This document shows, piece after piece, positions 42,315 to 51,818 of a stretch of 64,000 nt of DNA. The DNA is from JANMCE01 sp963791625. GTDB lineage: Bacteria; Actinomycetota; Acidimicrobiia; Acidimicrobiales; Ilumatobacteraceae. The notes under the pieces are model-generated. The model saw nothing but the letters and a program-made list of their open reading frames with translations, was not told the DNA's origin and did not search any database. Made by a program: the position numbers and the translations under genes. Within the stretch, counting starts at the first letter, position 1. Each line of letters starts with the position of its first letter. The stretch lies in NCBI GenBank assembly GCA_963791625.1, contig CAWBTA010000006.1:310001-374000 (forward strand), in the 5' to 3' direction.

Positions 42315-43267
42315 CATCTTCGTGCCCTCAAACCTCGACCTTGCATTCGAGGTCAAGGCAGTCACGCGCACCGTCATCGTTGCGCAGGATCTGTGCGACG
42401 AGCTCGACCGCTGGTCGGCCTACGCCAGTGCCGCCGAACATGATGCCGAAGTCACTACCCGTCAGACGGGTGAGGCCGTGTCGCTGGCCGTTCGACACGC
42501 AGCGTTCGTCAGCGACCTGTCGCAGCGCAATGAGTTGGACCTCACCGCAGTGGCAGCGATGGTGGAGGAAGCGGCTGAGGAAGCCAAGCACACCGTCGAC
42601 CGTCTCGCGGCCCGTCGCCGCGAGTTGGTTGCAAACGCAACAACTGGCCGAGCAAGCCGTGGTGTCTTGGTCGGCGGCCTACGAGCAGGCCGAGCACGAG
42701 CTGGCTGCGCTGAACCAGCGCCTCCGCCACGCCCGCCGACGGGAAGAACGGATCGCCGCGGCCGCGGCAGAGGCACCGACGGGCTTCCTGCGCTCTCGGA
42801 AGAAGGCGCGCAGCGATGTGTCCCGCAGTGATCGTGAGCTGGCCGAGGCCAGCGCTGCCGTTGCGCAGTATGCAGCGGAGATCGCCCCGGCCGAAGGGAG
42901 CGTCGGGCGGGCCAGAAAGGCGTTGACCACCGCGGAGACCGCCCGCAGTCTGGCCGAGCGGGCGGTAGCCGAGTTAGCCGATGGCCGTGACGCCGCAGGA
43001 CTGGCGAATGACTACGCCGCCAGTGCTCGACAGGCGTTGGCCAAGGCCCGCATGGCCTTGGCCAACCAGTCATCACGGGCCGAAGCAATGATGCGGGAGT
43101 CACGCCTCTCGGTCCGTCAGCTCGAACTGTGTGGTCGACTACTGGGCGCGGCTTCCTCCACGTATGACGACGCCCAACGCCACGTGTTCGATGCTCGCCG
43201 GGACATCGGCGACCACATCGAGCTGCTGCGCCAGCACTACAGCCAGGCCGTTCGTCGCCATGAGTGA
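42298..43267 (+). CDS. Long helical protein, second gene of module copy 1, frameshifted
   Basis: About 322 residues after joining two frames. The first part contains VIVAQDLCDELDRWSAYASA. The second, from SWLQTQQLAEQAVVSWSAAY on, is almost entirely helical and Ala/Arg/Glu-rich, ending STYDDAQRHVFDARRDIGDH. The frame changes at about 42613-42624 (CGTCGCCGCGAG, one base too many). Its paralogue at 50.9 kb aligns throughout with the same ELDRWSAYA, SWL-x-TQ and STYDDA-x-RH-x-FDAR landmarks, so both frames are coding. GTG start overlaps the ATPase stop; a TTG at 42307 is an alternative. Function unknown, probably a coiled-coil partner of the ATPase. Confidence 0.7.
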
Positions 43268-43661
43268 CGACATCCGCCGCCGGCTGCGGGCCCAGACACT
43301 GCTGCTGTCTTCACTGCGAGCCGATGCGCGCCTCGCGGCCCACGATGATCTTCTGGCTGACGCCGAGCACATGCACCTGCGCACACACGCCGAGGACGCC
43401 AAAGAGTTTCTGCGACGGCTGGAGGACCAGTCAGACGCCCTTGCGGCCACGCTGAAGCATGCCGCCAACGTGCGGCGAGACTACGCCGATGTGGTGCACG
43501 GCGAGGCCAGCGCGAGCGTGGAACTCGAGCACATCGTGTCGGCCATCGACGCCTGCCACGACCACATCTCGACCGCCATCCATCGTGACGAAGCCAGCAT
43601 CGACCAAGAGCGTGAAGTCATGCGCCTCCTTCAGCTGGCCACCCTGCAGAGTTTCGCCTGA
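43260..43661 (+). CDS. Small helical protein, third gene of module copy 1
   Basis: 133 residues, all-helical, acidic/basic alternation: MSDDIRRRLRAQTLLLSSLR, AHDDLLADAEHMHLRTHAED, ASASVELEHIVSAIDACHDH, and C-terminal EREVMRLLQLATLQSF. The paralogue at 51815 shares the LRAQT-x-x-L start, a D-x-x-H-x-R patch, and the E-x-x-VLRLL-type end. Starts in an overlap with the second gene. Size and helicity are reminiscent of small T7SS-type helical-hairpin proteins, but there is no WXG motif. Confidence 0.7.
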   Translation: MSDDIRRRLRAQTLLLSSLRADARLAAHDDLLADAEHMHLRTHAEDAKEFLRRLEDQSDALAATLKHAANVRRDYADVVHGEASASVELEHIVSAIDACHDHISTAIHRDEASIDQEREVMRLLQLATLQSFA

Positions 43662-43758
43662 CGGGTTCGTCTGCCGCCTTCTGGGTGTGACTCGGGCCAG
43701 ATTGGTTCGCTGCGTGCACCCACCGACGCCGCGAGTTGTTCGCCTCCGCCGGTTCTGT

Positions 43759-43800
43759 CAGTAGTCGGTGTCGCACATCGACACCGTGTACTGCCAAACC
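43759..43800 (+). repeat. Intergenic palindromic repeat family B, copy 3
   Basis: 42 bp: CAGTAGTCGGTGTCGCACAT then CGACACCGTGTACTGCCAAA and CC. The best palindrome of the family: GGTGTCG/CGACACC (7 bp) with loop CACAT, inside CAGTA/TACTG. About 100 bp after the end of module copy 1. Confidence 0.8.
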
Positions 43801-43882
43801 CGTCGGGAGGCTGCAGAGTTTGCGTGACTGTTCGTGGGCTCGAGCGAGAAGTGTCGCTGAAGTCACCTAGAGTGATCTCGAC

Positions 43883-44092
43883 ATGTTAGCGGTCCGCGTG
43901 CCGGACGGCGGCGTGTACTGGTCTGAACGGCTAGCCGCCCAGAATTTCGTTGAATACGAACCGTTTGGTCAGTCTTGGCCGCTTCTAGGCCGAATGGTCC
44001 CTCATTTCTCAAGATCACGCGAAGTGGTTGAGCGCTGCCTGACGGCTCATTACTCTGCAGTCGTAAATCAGATCTAGGCGGAGGTAACCGGG
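43883..44092 (+). promoter_or_regulatory. Conserved leader of the first LPKTG gene
   Basis: About 200 bp upstream of the 44093 gene are clearly homologous to 44993-45200 upstream of its tandem copy (shared CGGCGTGT-x-x-TGG, GAACCGTTTGGTCAG, TCACGCGAAGTG-x-TTGA, CATTAC-x-CTGCAG and GCGGAGGT). An open frame of 64 codons exists here, but it is interrupted in the second copy, so this is taken as promoter/5' untranslated sequence. TTGAGC...CATTAC may be the core promoter. Confidence 0.5.
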
Positions 44093-44785
44093 ATGAAACT
44101 TTCCACGGCAGGTATCAAATTAATCGCATGCGGCGCTTTGGTCGCCGTTGGTCTTACGCTCGGCTCGGGCACGGCTCACGCCGCTCCCGTGCTCATCGAG
44201 CCCACAGCTGACCAGTGCAAGGCGTTCGCGCAGATCGCCGTCGATGAGGGAGAGGGCGAGACGCTCGCTGAGGAACTGCTCGAGCATGGCCTTGATCCGG
44301 CCGGCTGCCCTGCTACTCCGGTCGTTCTTGGCACTTGCGTGCTGGGCCACAACACGGTTACCGGTGAGCATTGCTACACCGAGGGTTACTCCGACCCGAA
44401 GGACCGCCCGGCTGGCTACCCCGTCCCGGTGCCGGCCGCCGATTGCCGCGAGACCATTGACTACGACGGTGACTACGACTGCACGCAGCCGCCCGCCGTT
44501 GCAACAGGTGACTCCTCGAGTACACCCGTCAGTGCGCCGGCCGTGAATGGCGTGACCATTTCCAATGCTGCTCCGGCGGCGGCAGCAGCTGCTGCGACGC
44601 CGGCCAAGGCCGCAACCGTGAACACACCGGCGCTCGGTGCCGCGGCGACCCCTGCCGCTGCCTCGACGCTTAAGGTGCTTCCCAAGACCGGTGGCAACAT
44701 GGCCGGTATCGTCCTGCTCGCCTTCGCTTGCCTCGGAATCGGTCGGGCCCTACTGCGGGTCAGTAAGCGTGGCCGGTATGCGTGA
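44093..44785 (+). CDS. LPKTG sortase-substrate surface protein, tandem copy 1
   Basis: 230 residues. A Sec signal peptide ends at AHA (about residue 30). The mature domain has six cysteines (ADQCKAFAQ, AGCPATP, GTCVLGHNTV, EHCYTEGYSDPKDRPAGYPV, ADCRET, YDCTQP), then an Ala-rich stalk, LPKTG, a membrane helix (AGIVLLAFACLGIGRALL) and a basic tail. It should be covalently anchored to peptidoglycan by a class-E-like sortase, which is not in the window. A GGAGGT ribosome site precedes the ATG. Nearly identical in layout to the next gene. Confidence 0.85.
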   Translation: MKLSTAGIKLIACGALVAVGLTLGSGTAHAAPVLIEPTADQCKAFAQIAVDEGEGETLAEELLEHGLDPAGCPATPVVLGTCVLGHNTVTGEHCYTEGYSDPKDRPAGYPVPVPAADCRETIDYDGDYDCTQPPAVATGDSSSTPVSAPAVNGVTISNAAPAAAAAAATPAKAATVNTPALGAAATPAAASTLKVLPKTGGNMAGIVLLAFACLGIGRALLRVSKRGRYA

Positions 44786-44809
44786 CCGTTCTGCTTGAAG
44801 CCAAAGCGC

Positions 44810-44843
44810 CCCCCGATGCGGAAGCATCGGGGGACGTTGTTTT
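44810..44843 (+). terminator. Intrinsic terminator
   Basis: Perfect 10-bp stem CCCCCGATGC / GCATCGGGGG with a 4-nt GGAA loop (44810-44833), followed by ACGTTGTTTTT. A classic Rho-independent terminator for the first LPKTG gene. Confidence 0.9.
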
Positions 44844-44992
44844 TCTGGGTGCCCAGCGGTCAGCCTTTGGTGTCACGCACGAAGTCGTCGAGCACGTAGG
44901 TCTCACCTCGCTTCCGTTCAGTTGCTGGTAGCTCGGTAGAGCGGTAGCCGGCGAGACGTCTCGCAGTGAGTCACAGAGAGCGTTGAGGCATG

Positions 44993-45200
44993 TTGGCCGC
45001 GGGCCTTCCAGACGGCGGCGTGTGGTGGGCTGAACGGCCTACACATCCAAAACTTCGCGAATCCGAACCATCTGGTCAGTTCTTGCCCATTTCTGGGTCA
45101 AACGGTCCAGATTTGTCAAGCTCACGCGAAGTGCTTGAACTGTAATAAATCTTTTCATTACCCTGCAGAAGTAATGCGGGTTTATGCGGAGGTGAACGGG
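44993..45200 (+). promoter_or_regulatory. Conserved leader of the second LPKTG gene
   Basis: The duplicate of the leader at 43883-44092. It has TTGAAC about 15 bp before CATTAC, matching TTGAGC...CATTAC in the first copy, and ends in GCGGAGGTGAACGGG before the ATG. Conservation of noncoding sequence across the duplication suggests shared regulation. The promoter elements are only a guess. Confidence 0.5.
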
Positions 45201-45881
45201 ATGAAAGTTTCCACGGCAGGCTTCAAATTAATCGCATGTGGGGCTTTGGTAGCCGTTGGTCTTACGCTCGGCTCGGGCACGGCCCACGCCGCTCTCGTCG
45301 AGCCCACAGCTGACCAGTGCAAGTCATACGCGGAGATCGCGGTCGATGAGGGCGAAGGTGAAACGCTGGCTGAGGAACTACTCGAGCACGGCCTTGATCC
45401 GGCCGGTTGCCCGCCCGGCCCGGTCGTACTTGGTGAGTGTGTGCTGGGCCACAACACGGTAACGGGTGAGCATTGCTACACCGAGGGTTACTCCGACCCG
45501 AAGGACCGCCCGGCTGGCTACCCCGTCCCGGTGCCGGCCGCCGATTGCCGCGAGACCATTGACTACGACGGTGACTTCGATTGCACGAAGCCGCCTGCCA
45601 GCGCACCTGTCGTCTCGAATGCACCCGTCGTCGAGGCCGTGAAGGGCGTGACCGTTTCCAACGCCGCTCCCGCCGCGACAGCTGCTGCGACGCCGGCCAA
45701 GGCCGCAACCGTGAACACGCCGGCGCTCGGTGCCGCGGCGACCCCGGCCGCGACCTCGACGGTTAAGGTGCTTCCCAAGACCGGTGGCAACATCTCCGGT
45801 ATCGTCCTGCTCGCCCTCGCTAGCCTTGGAATCGGTATTGCCCTGCGGCGGGTCGATAGGCGTCGCCGACTCACTGCGTGA
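45201..45881 (+). CDS. LPKTG sortase-substrate surface protein, tandem copy 2
   Basis: 226 residues from the ATG preceded by GGAGGTGA; the frame opens earlier at 45135 but without a ribosome site. Signal peptide KLIACGALVAVGLTLGSGTA, the same six-cysteine domain as copy 1 (HNTVTGEHCYTEGYSDPKDR is identical), an Ala/Thr stalk, LPKTG, membrane helix and RRVDRRRR tail. The stalk is the most variable part between the two copies, as expected after tandem duplication. Confidence 0.85.
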   Translation: MKVSTAGFKLIACGALVAVGLTLGSGTAHAALVEPTADQCKSYAEIAVDEGEGETLAEELLEHGLDPAGCPPGPVVLGECVLGHNTVTGEHCYTEGYSDPKDRPAGYPVPVPAADCRETIDYDGDFDCTKPPASAPVVSNAPVVEAVKGVTVSNAAPAATAAATPAKAATVNTPALGAAATPAATSTVKVLPKTGGNISGIVLLALASLGIGIALRRVDRRRRLTA

Positions 45882-45898
45882 CCTTTCCGACGAAAGCG

Positions 45899-46884
45899 CT
45901 AGTCGCCGAAGCCGTCCAGGTGGGTGGAATGCCATGTCCAGGCACTCTGAATGATTTCGCCCAGACCGTACACCGGAGTCCAACCCAGAACCTTCTTGGC
46001 CGAAGCGTTGTCGGCGAAGACCCGGATGGGGTCCCCGGCCCGACGTGGAGACAACGTTCGGGGAATACGCACGCCCGAGATGCGTTCGGTGGTGTCGAGC
46101 ACCTCCTGTACCGACGAGCCGACGCCGGTGCCCAAATTGATGGCGATCGTCGCTCCGCGGTCTTCGAGATATCGCAATGCCAGAAGGTGCGCTGCGGCGA
46201 GATCGTCGACGTGGATGTAATCACGGATGGCTGTGCCGTCCGGGGTGGGGTAGTCGGTGCCGAATACTTCGACTGGCCCGCGTCGCTCCAGCGCTGACTT
46301 CATCACGATGGGCACGAGGTTGAGGCTGACTGTCCAGTCCTCGCCAATGCCACCCGCCATCGACGCTCCGGCCGCGTTGAAGTAGCGCAGGCTGACCGAG
46401 GTCACGCCGTGGCACCGGTCGTACCACTGAAGGATCTTTTCGAACATCAGCTTCGACTCACCATACGGACTCTCGGGTCCGAGCGGCGCCTGCTCACTCA
46501 CCGGCACCACTTCAGGCGTGCCGTACACAGCGCACGTGGAGGAAAAGACAACACGCTTCACGCCGGCCGCGTACGCGGCGTGAAGCATCGCGGCGCGCGG
46601 CGGGCGACGTTGTTGTCAAAGTAGCGCTCGGGTTGTTCCACTGATTCGCCTGCTGCCTTGTAGGCGGCGAAGTGGATGATGCTGTCGACGTTGTGGTCAG
46701 CGATGGTCTTGGTGATCAGCGCTTGATCGGAGATGTCGCCCTGGACGAACGGAACGTCAGGGATAGCTTTGAGATGTCCGTACTCGAGGCTGTCGAGCAC
46801 CACGACATCCCGGCCGGCTTCTCGTAGGGTGCGCACGGTATGGGAGCCGATATAGCCGGCACCCCCGGTTACGAGTACAGCCAT
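45899..46884 (-). CDS. galE: Second UDP-glucose 4-epimerase, frameshifted
   Basis: About 327 residues after joining. The N-terminal frame has VTGGAGYIGSHTV and DVVVLDSLEYGHLKA, up to ERYFDNNVARR. After an indel in the GC-rich run at about 46588-46605 the second frame continues with AMLHAAYAAGVKRVVFSSTC, SPYGESKLMFEKIL, FNAAGASM and DGTAIRDYIHVDDL. Highly similar to galE at 35.2 kb over the full length. It lies between the sortase substrates of opposite orientation. The break looks like a sequence error, since both halves retain conserved motifs. Confidence 0.85.
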
Positions 46885-46964
46885 GATGTTCTCTCCTCGA
46901 TCGAAAGGACCCGCCACGGTATCAACGATGGCTCGGTGATGTCCGAGCGCTGTGGCGGAGTACT

Positions 46965-47366
46965 TCAGTCGGAGGTCGCAAGCGCGCTGCGTTTGCGGTT
47001 CACGATCACCAGCGCGCCGCCGACCAGACAGGCGATGCCGGCGATCGTAAGGGTGCCGCTGACGTTGCTGCCTGACTTGGGCAATGTTGCTGAGGCGGCG
47101 ACGGCGGGCTTCACGGCGACCGGGATTCGGGCCGGGGCGACGGTTACGCCAAGTACATCGGGACAGGTACCGCCGCCCGACTTTGCCAACTCGGACACGA
47201 AATCGGTGGAATTCGTTGTGGCGTTTGCGGCGATGATCGCACATTCGTCGGCCGTTGGGTCCCCGGGCGCTGCCGTAGCAGCTCCGGCGCCTACTGAAAG
47301 GGTGGTCACCGCTGAAAGCAGTACGACACATACCCGCTTCCGCGTGCTTCCCGCCATTTTCTTCAC
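46965..47366 (-). CDS. LPKSG sortase-substrate surface protein
   Basis: 133 residues from the GTG at 47366, chosen because GGAGG lies 6 nt upstream. Signal peptide VCVVLLSAVTTLSVGAGAAT with cleavage near ATAA. A short mature domain with two cysteines (ADECAIIAANATTNSTDFVS, then GGTCPDVLG) is followed by LPKSG, a membrane helix (GTLTIAGIACLVGGALVIV) and NRKRS. It shares the PTA-D-x-C start with the two LPKTG proteins, so all three are one family of different lengths. Confidence 0.8.
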   Translation of the reverse strand: MKKMAGSTRKRVCVVLLSAVTTLSVGAGAATAAPGDPTADECAIIAANATTNSTDFVSELAKSGGGTCPDVLGVTVAPARIPVAVKPAVAASATLPKSGSNVSGTLTIAGIACLVGGALVIVNRKRSALATSD

Positions 47367-47586
47367 GGTCAACCTCCGAAGTCTTCCTAGGTAATGTAGA
47401 AGATTTGCTCAAAGTATGGAACAGGTCAAAAGGACTAGGGGACAGACCCGCGCGATAATCTCTAGCTACCGATGTTGGCGGTCATTGGCGAACGGCCGTG
47501 ACCACCGAAGCCTTAAACCTTGCGGAGGGCCGCGACGCAGTGCGAATGTCGGTTGCCAAGATCTCGTTTAGAAATGGGCGCACCAC

Positions 47587-50500
47587 ATGTTGAACAACCC
47601 AATTGACGCAGCGCTCGAGGCGTCAAATGGCGATCCGCCGCAACCAGAAGTTGCGATCGTCCGCCCGTTGCCACCGGTGGAAGGGCTGCTTCGCGGCAGC
47701 ATTCCAAGGGGTCGGGCCGAGTTGGCCGAGTCCCTGCTCGCAGTGCGGGTGCGGTTGTGGAAGGCCTTGGACGAGACCCGCTTCATCGAGGGCAAGCTTC
47801 GATCATTTGCGGAGCGGGGCGGATGCGTCGTGTTCGAACACACGCCGTCGGTGCTGGCACCCGGAGCCGATCCGGAGATCGAGTTGGCGATCCGCATGGC
47901 CGAAGCCCCGGAGTGGCTCGACCGCATCGACCGGTTACGCAAGGAGATCCGAACTCGTCAACAGGAGATGCGGGATCGGCGCGGCCCTTTCAAGCAGAAG
48001 AAGAACGCGCCGGGTCCGCCCTCCTCGACCAACTCAGGGCCGAAATGGAAGCCGCCCGCAACAGCCTGGGCACGTGTGAACGAGACGGACTCGCGGCAGC
48101 CGCCGAACGTCGCCGTCGGCTTGGTCGAGATCTGGCGGGAAGCCGGATGTCGCTTGCCGAACTCGATCGGCTCTCGTCGGACGAGAGCGAGTTGCCGTGG
48201 GACCTCGGTCGGTGGCAGACGTGGGAACCGACGGGTTCGTCGGCTCTCTCCGAAATCCGCCTCGGCACCATGCAGGAGGACCTGTCGGGTGATTTGCTCG
48301 ACCTGCCTCTCGTGGTTCCTTTCATCGGCGCCGGAAAGGCCTTGGTGCTCGCCAGTCAGGGCGACGAACAGCACAAACGGGCAGCGGCGCTCATGCAGTC
48401 CCTTGTCGTGCGAACCGTTGCGATGCTCCCCCAACAGGCCCGCTACACGTTGCTCGATCCTGCGGGGAACGGGCTGGCCTTTCCCATGGCTCGCAACATG
48501 CCTCGGGTGTCGCTCGGAACCGGGGACATTCGACGCGACCTCGATGATGTCACGCGCGAGATTCAGCGGGTGATTCGCACCTATCTCGATCCGAGCAGAC
48601 CATCGTTCGAAGACATTCCCGACGAGATGCGTCTCGCGGAGTGCTATCACTTCGTCTTCGTCGCTGACTTCCCGAACGGCTACGACCTTCGGGCGCAAGC
48701 ACTTCAGGCGATCGCCCGTACGGGGCCAAACGCGGGCGTCTATGTCGTGTTGCACCTCAACCGGGACAAGGAGCGTCAGTTCGCCGGTGATCCGGAGCAG
48801 ACCAGCCTGGAAGGCGCACAGGTCATAGACATGTCACACACCGGTGTTTACATTGGTGAAATGGTCGGCACGGTCGTGTTCGATGAAGCCCCGTCGGTCT
48901 CCCTGCAGGAGCTGATCTTCAGTCGGATCAGCCTGGTGCCGCCGCGTGATCAACCCATAGCGTGGGACGATCTCAACTCCCTCAAGGAGGACGACTGGTG
49001 GCAGGAATCGAGCGAACAGCTGATCTCGGCTCCCATCGGACGCCACGGTGCCAATCAACCGCTCATTGTCCGGTTCGGGACCGACCACTGGGAACAGCGG
49101 ACCTGCGTCCACGGCATCCTCGGAGCGATGCCCGGCGCCGGCAAGTCGACGTTCTTCCACAACCTGATCAGCGCGTTGGCCATCCGCTATAGCCCAGAAG
49201 AGCTGCGATTCCTGTTGATCGACGGAAAGTTCGGGGTCGAATTCCAACCGTACGTCCTCCTCCCTCACGCCTCAGTTGTGTCATTGCGCACGTCACCTGC
49301 AATGTCGCGAAGCGTGCTGTCCGATGCCGTCGCCGAGATGGCTCGGCGCAACGGGATCTTCGCCCGGTCCGGCGTAGTGGATCTGCCGGGCTACCGGCAG
49401 CGCCATTCACCCGAGGGAAATCTTCCCCGCCTGCTTCTGATCATCGACGAGTATCAGCAGCTGTTCGACGGCGACCGCGACGGTGAGGCTTCGGCCAACT
49501 TGCTGCGTCTCTCGCAACAGGGACGCAGCTCCGGCATCCACATGCTGCTGGCCTCGCAGCGTTTCGACACCGCTGGGATGCTCCATCGGGCCGGCATTTT
49601 CGGCAACATGCACCTGAGAATCGCTATGCAGCTCGCCCAGGCGGACGCGGCCACGCTCACCGATTTTGGCCTCAAGGGTCGGCGACTCATCGCTGCAACG
49701 TGTGATCGCACCGGAAGGCTGGTCATGAACGAGCGCGCCGGAGACGACGAGGCCAATGTGGCAGGCAAAGCGGCACTCATCGACAGCACCCGACGTGATC
49801 AGATCATCGCCGCTCTCGCCCGGAAAGCGTCAGCTTCCGTTGGTTCATCCGGGCTGCGCACCGTGGTGTTCCATGGCCAAGCCCAGCCCGACTTCATCAT
49901 GAACCCGTACGTCCAGGAGTTGGCCAGTCGTAATCGTTGGCGAGATGCGGTCGAGCTCGAGGATTTCGCCCGAACGCCCGTCGAGCGGGTCGGACTCGGC
50001 GAGAGCGACTGGCTTGCCGCCGAACGTCCACTCGCGTTTTTCATCGGCCAGGAATTCAACGTGCGTGGGCACGCTTCGGTCGTCGTGAGACGGCGAGCAG
50101 CCGAGAATGTTCTCATCCTGGGCGAGAACCACCTCGTGCGCGTTGCACTGGCGACGACCACGTTGGTGAGTGCGGCGCTCGTTGCGCCGCCAGCTGATCT
50201 CAAGGTTTGGGTTTCCGACCGCAGTATCGAGTCGACGCCGTGGTCGGATGCCCTTGAAAGCGTGACGACGTCGCTGGCCACCTTGGGGTACGACGTCTCG
50301 TTCGGACGGGATGTCGCCCACGCTGAAAAGCTGATCCAGAGCGCGGTCAAAGAATTGGCGAGGCGAGCTGCGATGCCGGAATCGGAGCTTCACCGCGAGC
50401 CGAGCGTTGTGCTCCTCCTTCAACAGCCTGACCGAGTCACGTCGTTGCGGCGCCTGACGGACGATTTCGGGCGCAGAGATTCCGAGGTGGGACAGGCTCT

Positions 50501-50870
50501 GCGGCGGCTCCTCGCCGACGGTCCCACACTTGGCATCCATGTTGTGCTTGCGGTTCCGTCACTGGGTGTGCTGCGAAGCGTCGTCGCTGACCGGGTGATC
50601 CAGTCCGAAGTTCGCCATCGCCTCGTGCTGCAGATGTCCGAGGATGATTCCTTTGCGTTGGTCCGGTCGGCGCTTGCATCGAAGTTGCAGACCGATGGGG
50701 ATCGTCCGGTGGCAGCCCTTGCGTTCGACAGCCACTCACAGTCAACGGTGCGCTTCAAGCCCTATTCACTGTCGCTCGACGACGGAGAAATCGGCAACCC
50801 GTCAGGACGACTCGACCTCATGTCCCAAGTTCCGCGGATTGTTCGGCAGCTCGCAGACCGGGTTGGATGA
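47587..50870 (+). CDS. FtsK/EccC-like multi-domain ATPase, module copy 2, frameshifted
   Basis: About 1094 residues after joining. Paralogue of the 39057 gene along its whole length, with a different N-terminal 60 residues. The first frame ends at RRGPFKQKKN; after a missing base at about 48003-48014 the second frame continues AGSALLDQLRAEMEAARNSL. The same domains follow: ARYTLLDPAGNGLAFPMARN, Walker A GAMPGAGKST, FLLIDGKFGVEFQPYVLLPH, Walker B LLLIIDEYQQL, GIHMLLASQRFDTAGMLHRA and the degenerate C-terminal domain. Sequence around the active site is nearly identical to copy 1 while the coiled coil has diverged, suggesting that the partners differ. Confidence 0.78.
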
Positions 50871-50886
50871 GACCGACTGTCCGGCC

Positions 50887-51818
50887 ATGAACGAGACGAT
50901 CTCCGCCACACACGCAGCGCACATCCTGATGGCAAGCGAGGAGCTGCTCGAGGAGCTCGACCGATGGTCGGCCTACGCCCGCGCGGCGAAGGACGAAGCC
51001 AGGTATGCCGCTACCCAGACGGCCTCTCAGGTCGCCGTGGCGGGCAGGGGAGCGGCGGTGGTGCGTGATCGGGTGGAACGCAACAACGGAGACCTTGCCG
51101 CACAGGAGGTCTACCTGGATGAAGCCGCCGCCGACGCTGCCGTTGGGAAAAACGACTTGGGGACCGGCGGGACAGTTGGTTGCATACGCAACTGATTGCG
51201 AACGAAGCGGTGTCCGCCTGGGCTGCAGAACTTGCCATCTCGGAAAAGCGGCTCTTCGGATTGCGCTCGCGACTTCGACGCACCATTCGTCAGCACGATG
51301 CAGTGCTGCTTGGCGCCGAGAACCGGTCACACACCGAGAACTTCTACCGCCGAATCTTCGAGCGTGGCTACGTTGCCAATGAGCCGAGCACGGGCCAGAT
51401 GCAGGCAATGATGTCAGCGCTGCGGGTCGAAATCGCCGCAGCCGAAGACCAGGTCGAGCGGTATGGGGCTGCGCTCGCCTCGGCGTCCAAAGCCCTGGAT
51501 CTCGCCACCGATGCTCTCGCCGAGATCAATAGGAATCTTCGAAGTGTTGAGCTGGCTGGCGACTACATCACCGGCGCGCGCCAAGCGTGTCAGATGGTGC
51601 GTAAACTGGTGGCCGGGCAGCACCGGTCCGTCGAAGACCTTATCAAGGAGTCCGGTCAGGCCAATCGTTGTCTCGAACAGGCGAACTACGTCTTGAACGC
51701 GTTTGGCAGCACGTACGACGACGCTCTTCGGCACCTCTTCGATGCACGATCACTCGTGATCGAACGAATCGCGTCGCTCAGAGACGTGCTTCGAGCCGAC
51801 AGTGAGGCCGTCCGATGA
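50887..51818 (+). CDS. Long helical protein, second gene of module copy 2, frameshifted
   Basis: About 310 residues after joining. The first frame has HILMASEELLEELDRWSAYA; the second has SWLHTQLIANEAVSAWAAEL and ends GSTYDDALRHLFDARSLVIE. The change falls at GGGAAAAAC (51145-51153), where a sixth A restores the frame. Residue-by-residue alignment with the copy-1 protein (R-L-x-x-RR-x-SWL) fixes the reading. GAAAAAC is also a weak minus-one slippery heptamer in the correct phase, so real frameshifting is not excluded. Starts 16 bp after the ATPase gene. Confidence 0.7.

Noticed and set aside
43883..44077. 64-codon ORF before the first LPKTG gene
   Set aside because: The homologous leader of the tandem copy has no such open frame, so the conserved sequence is better read as a noncoding leader.
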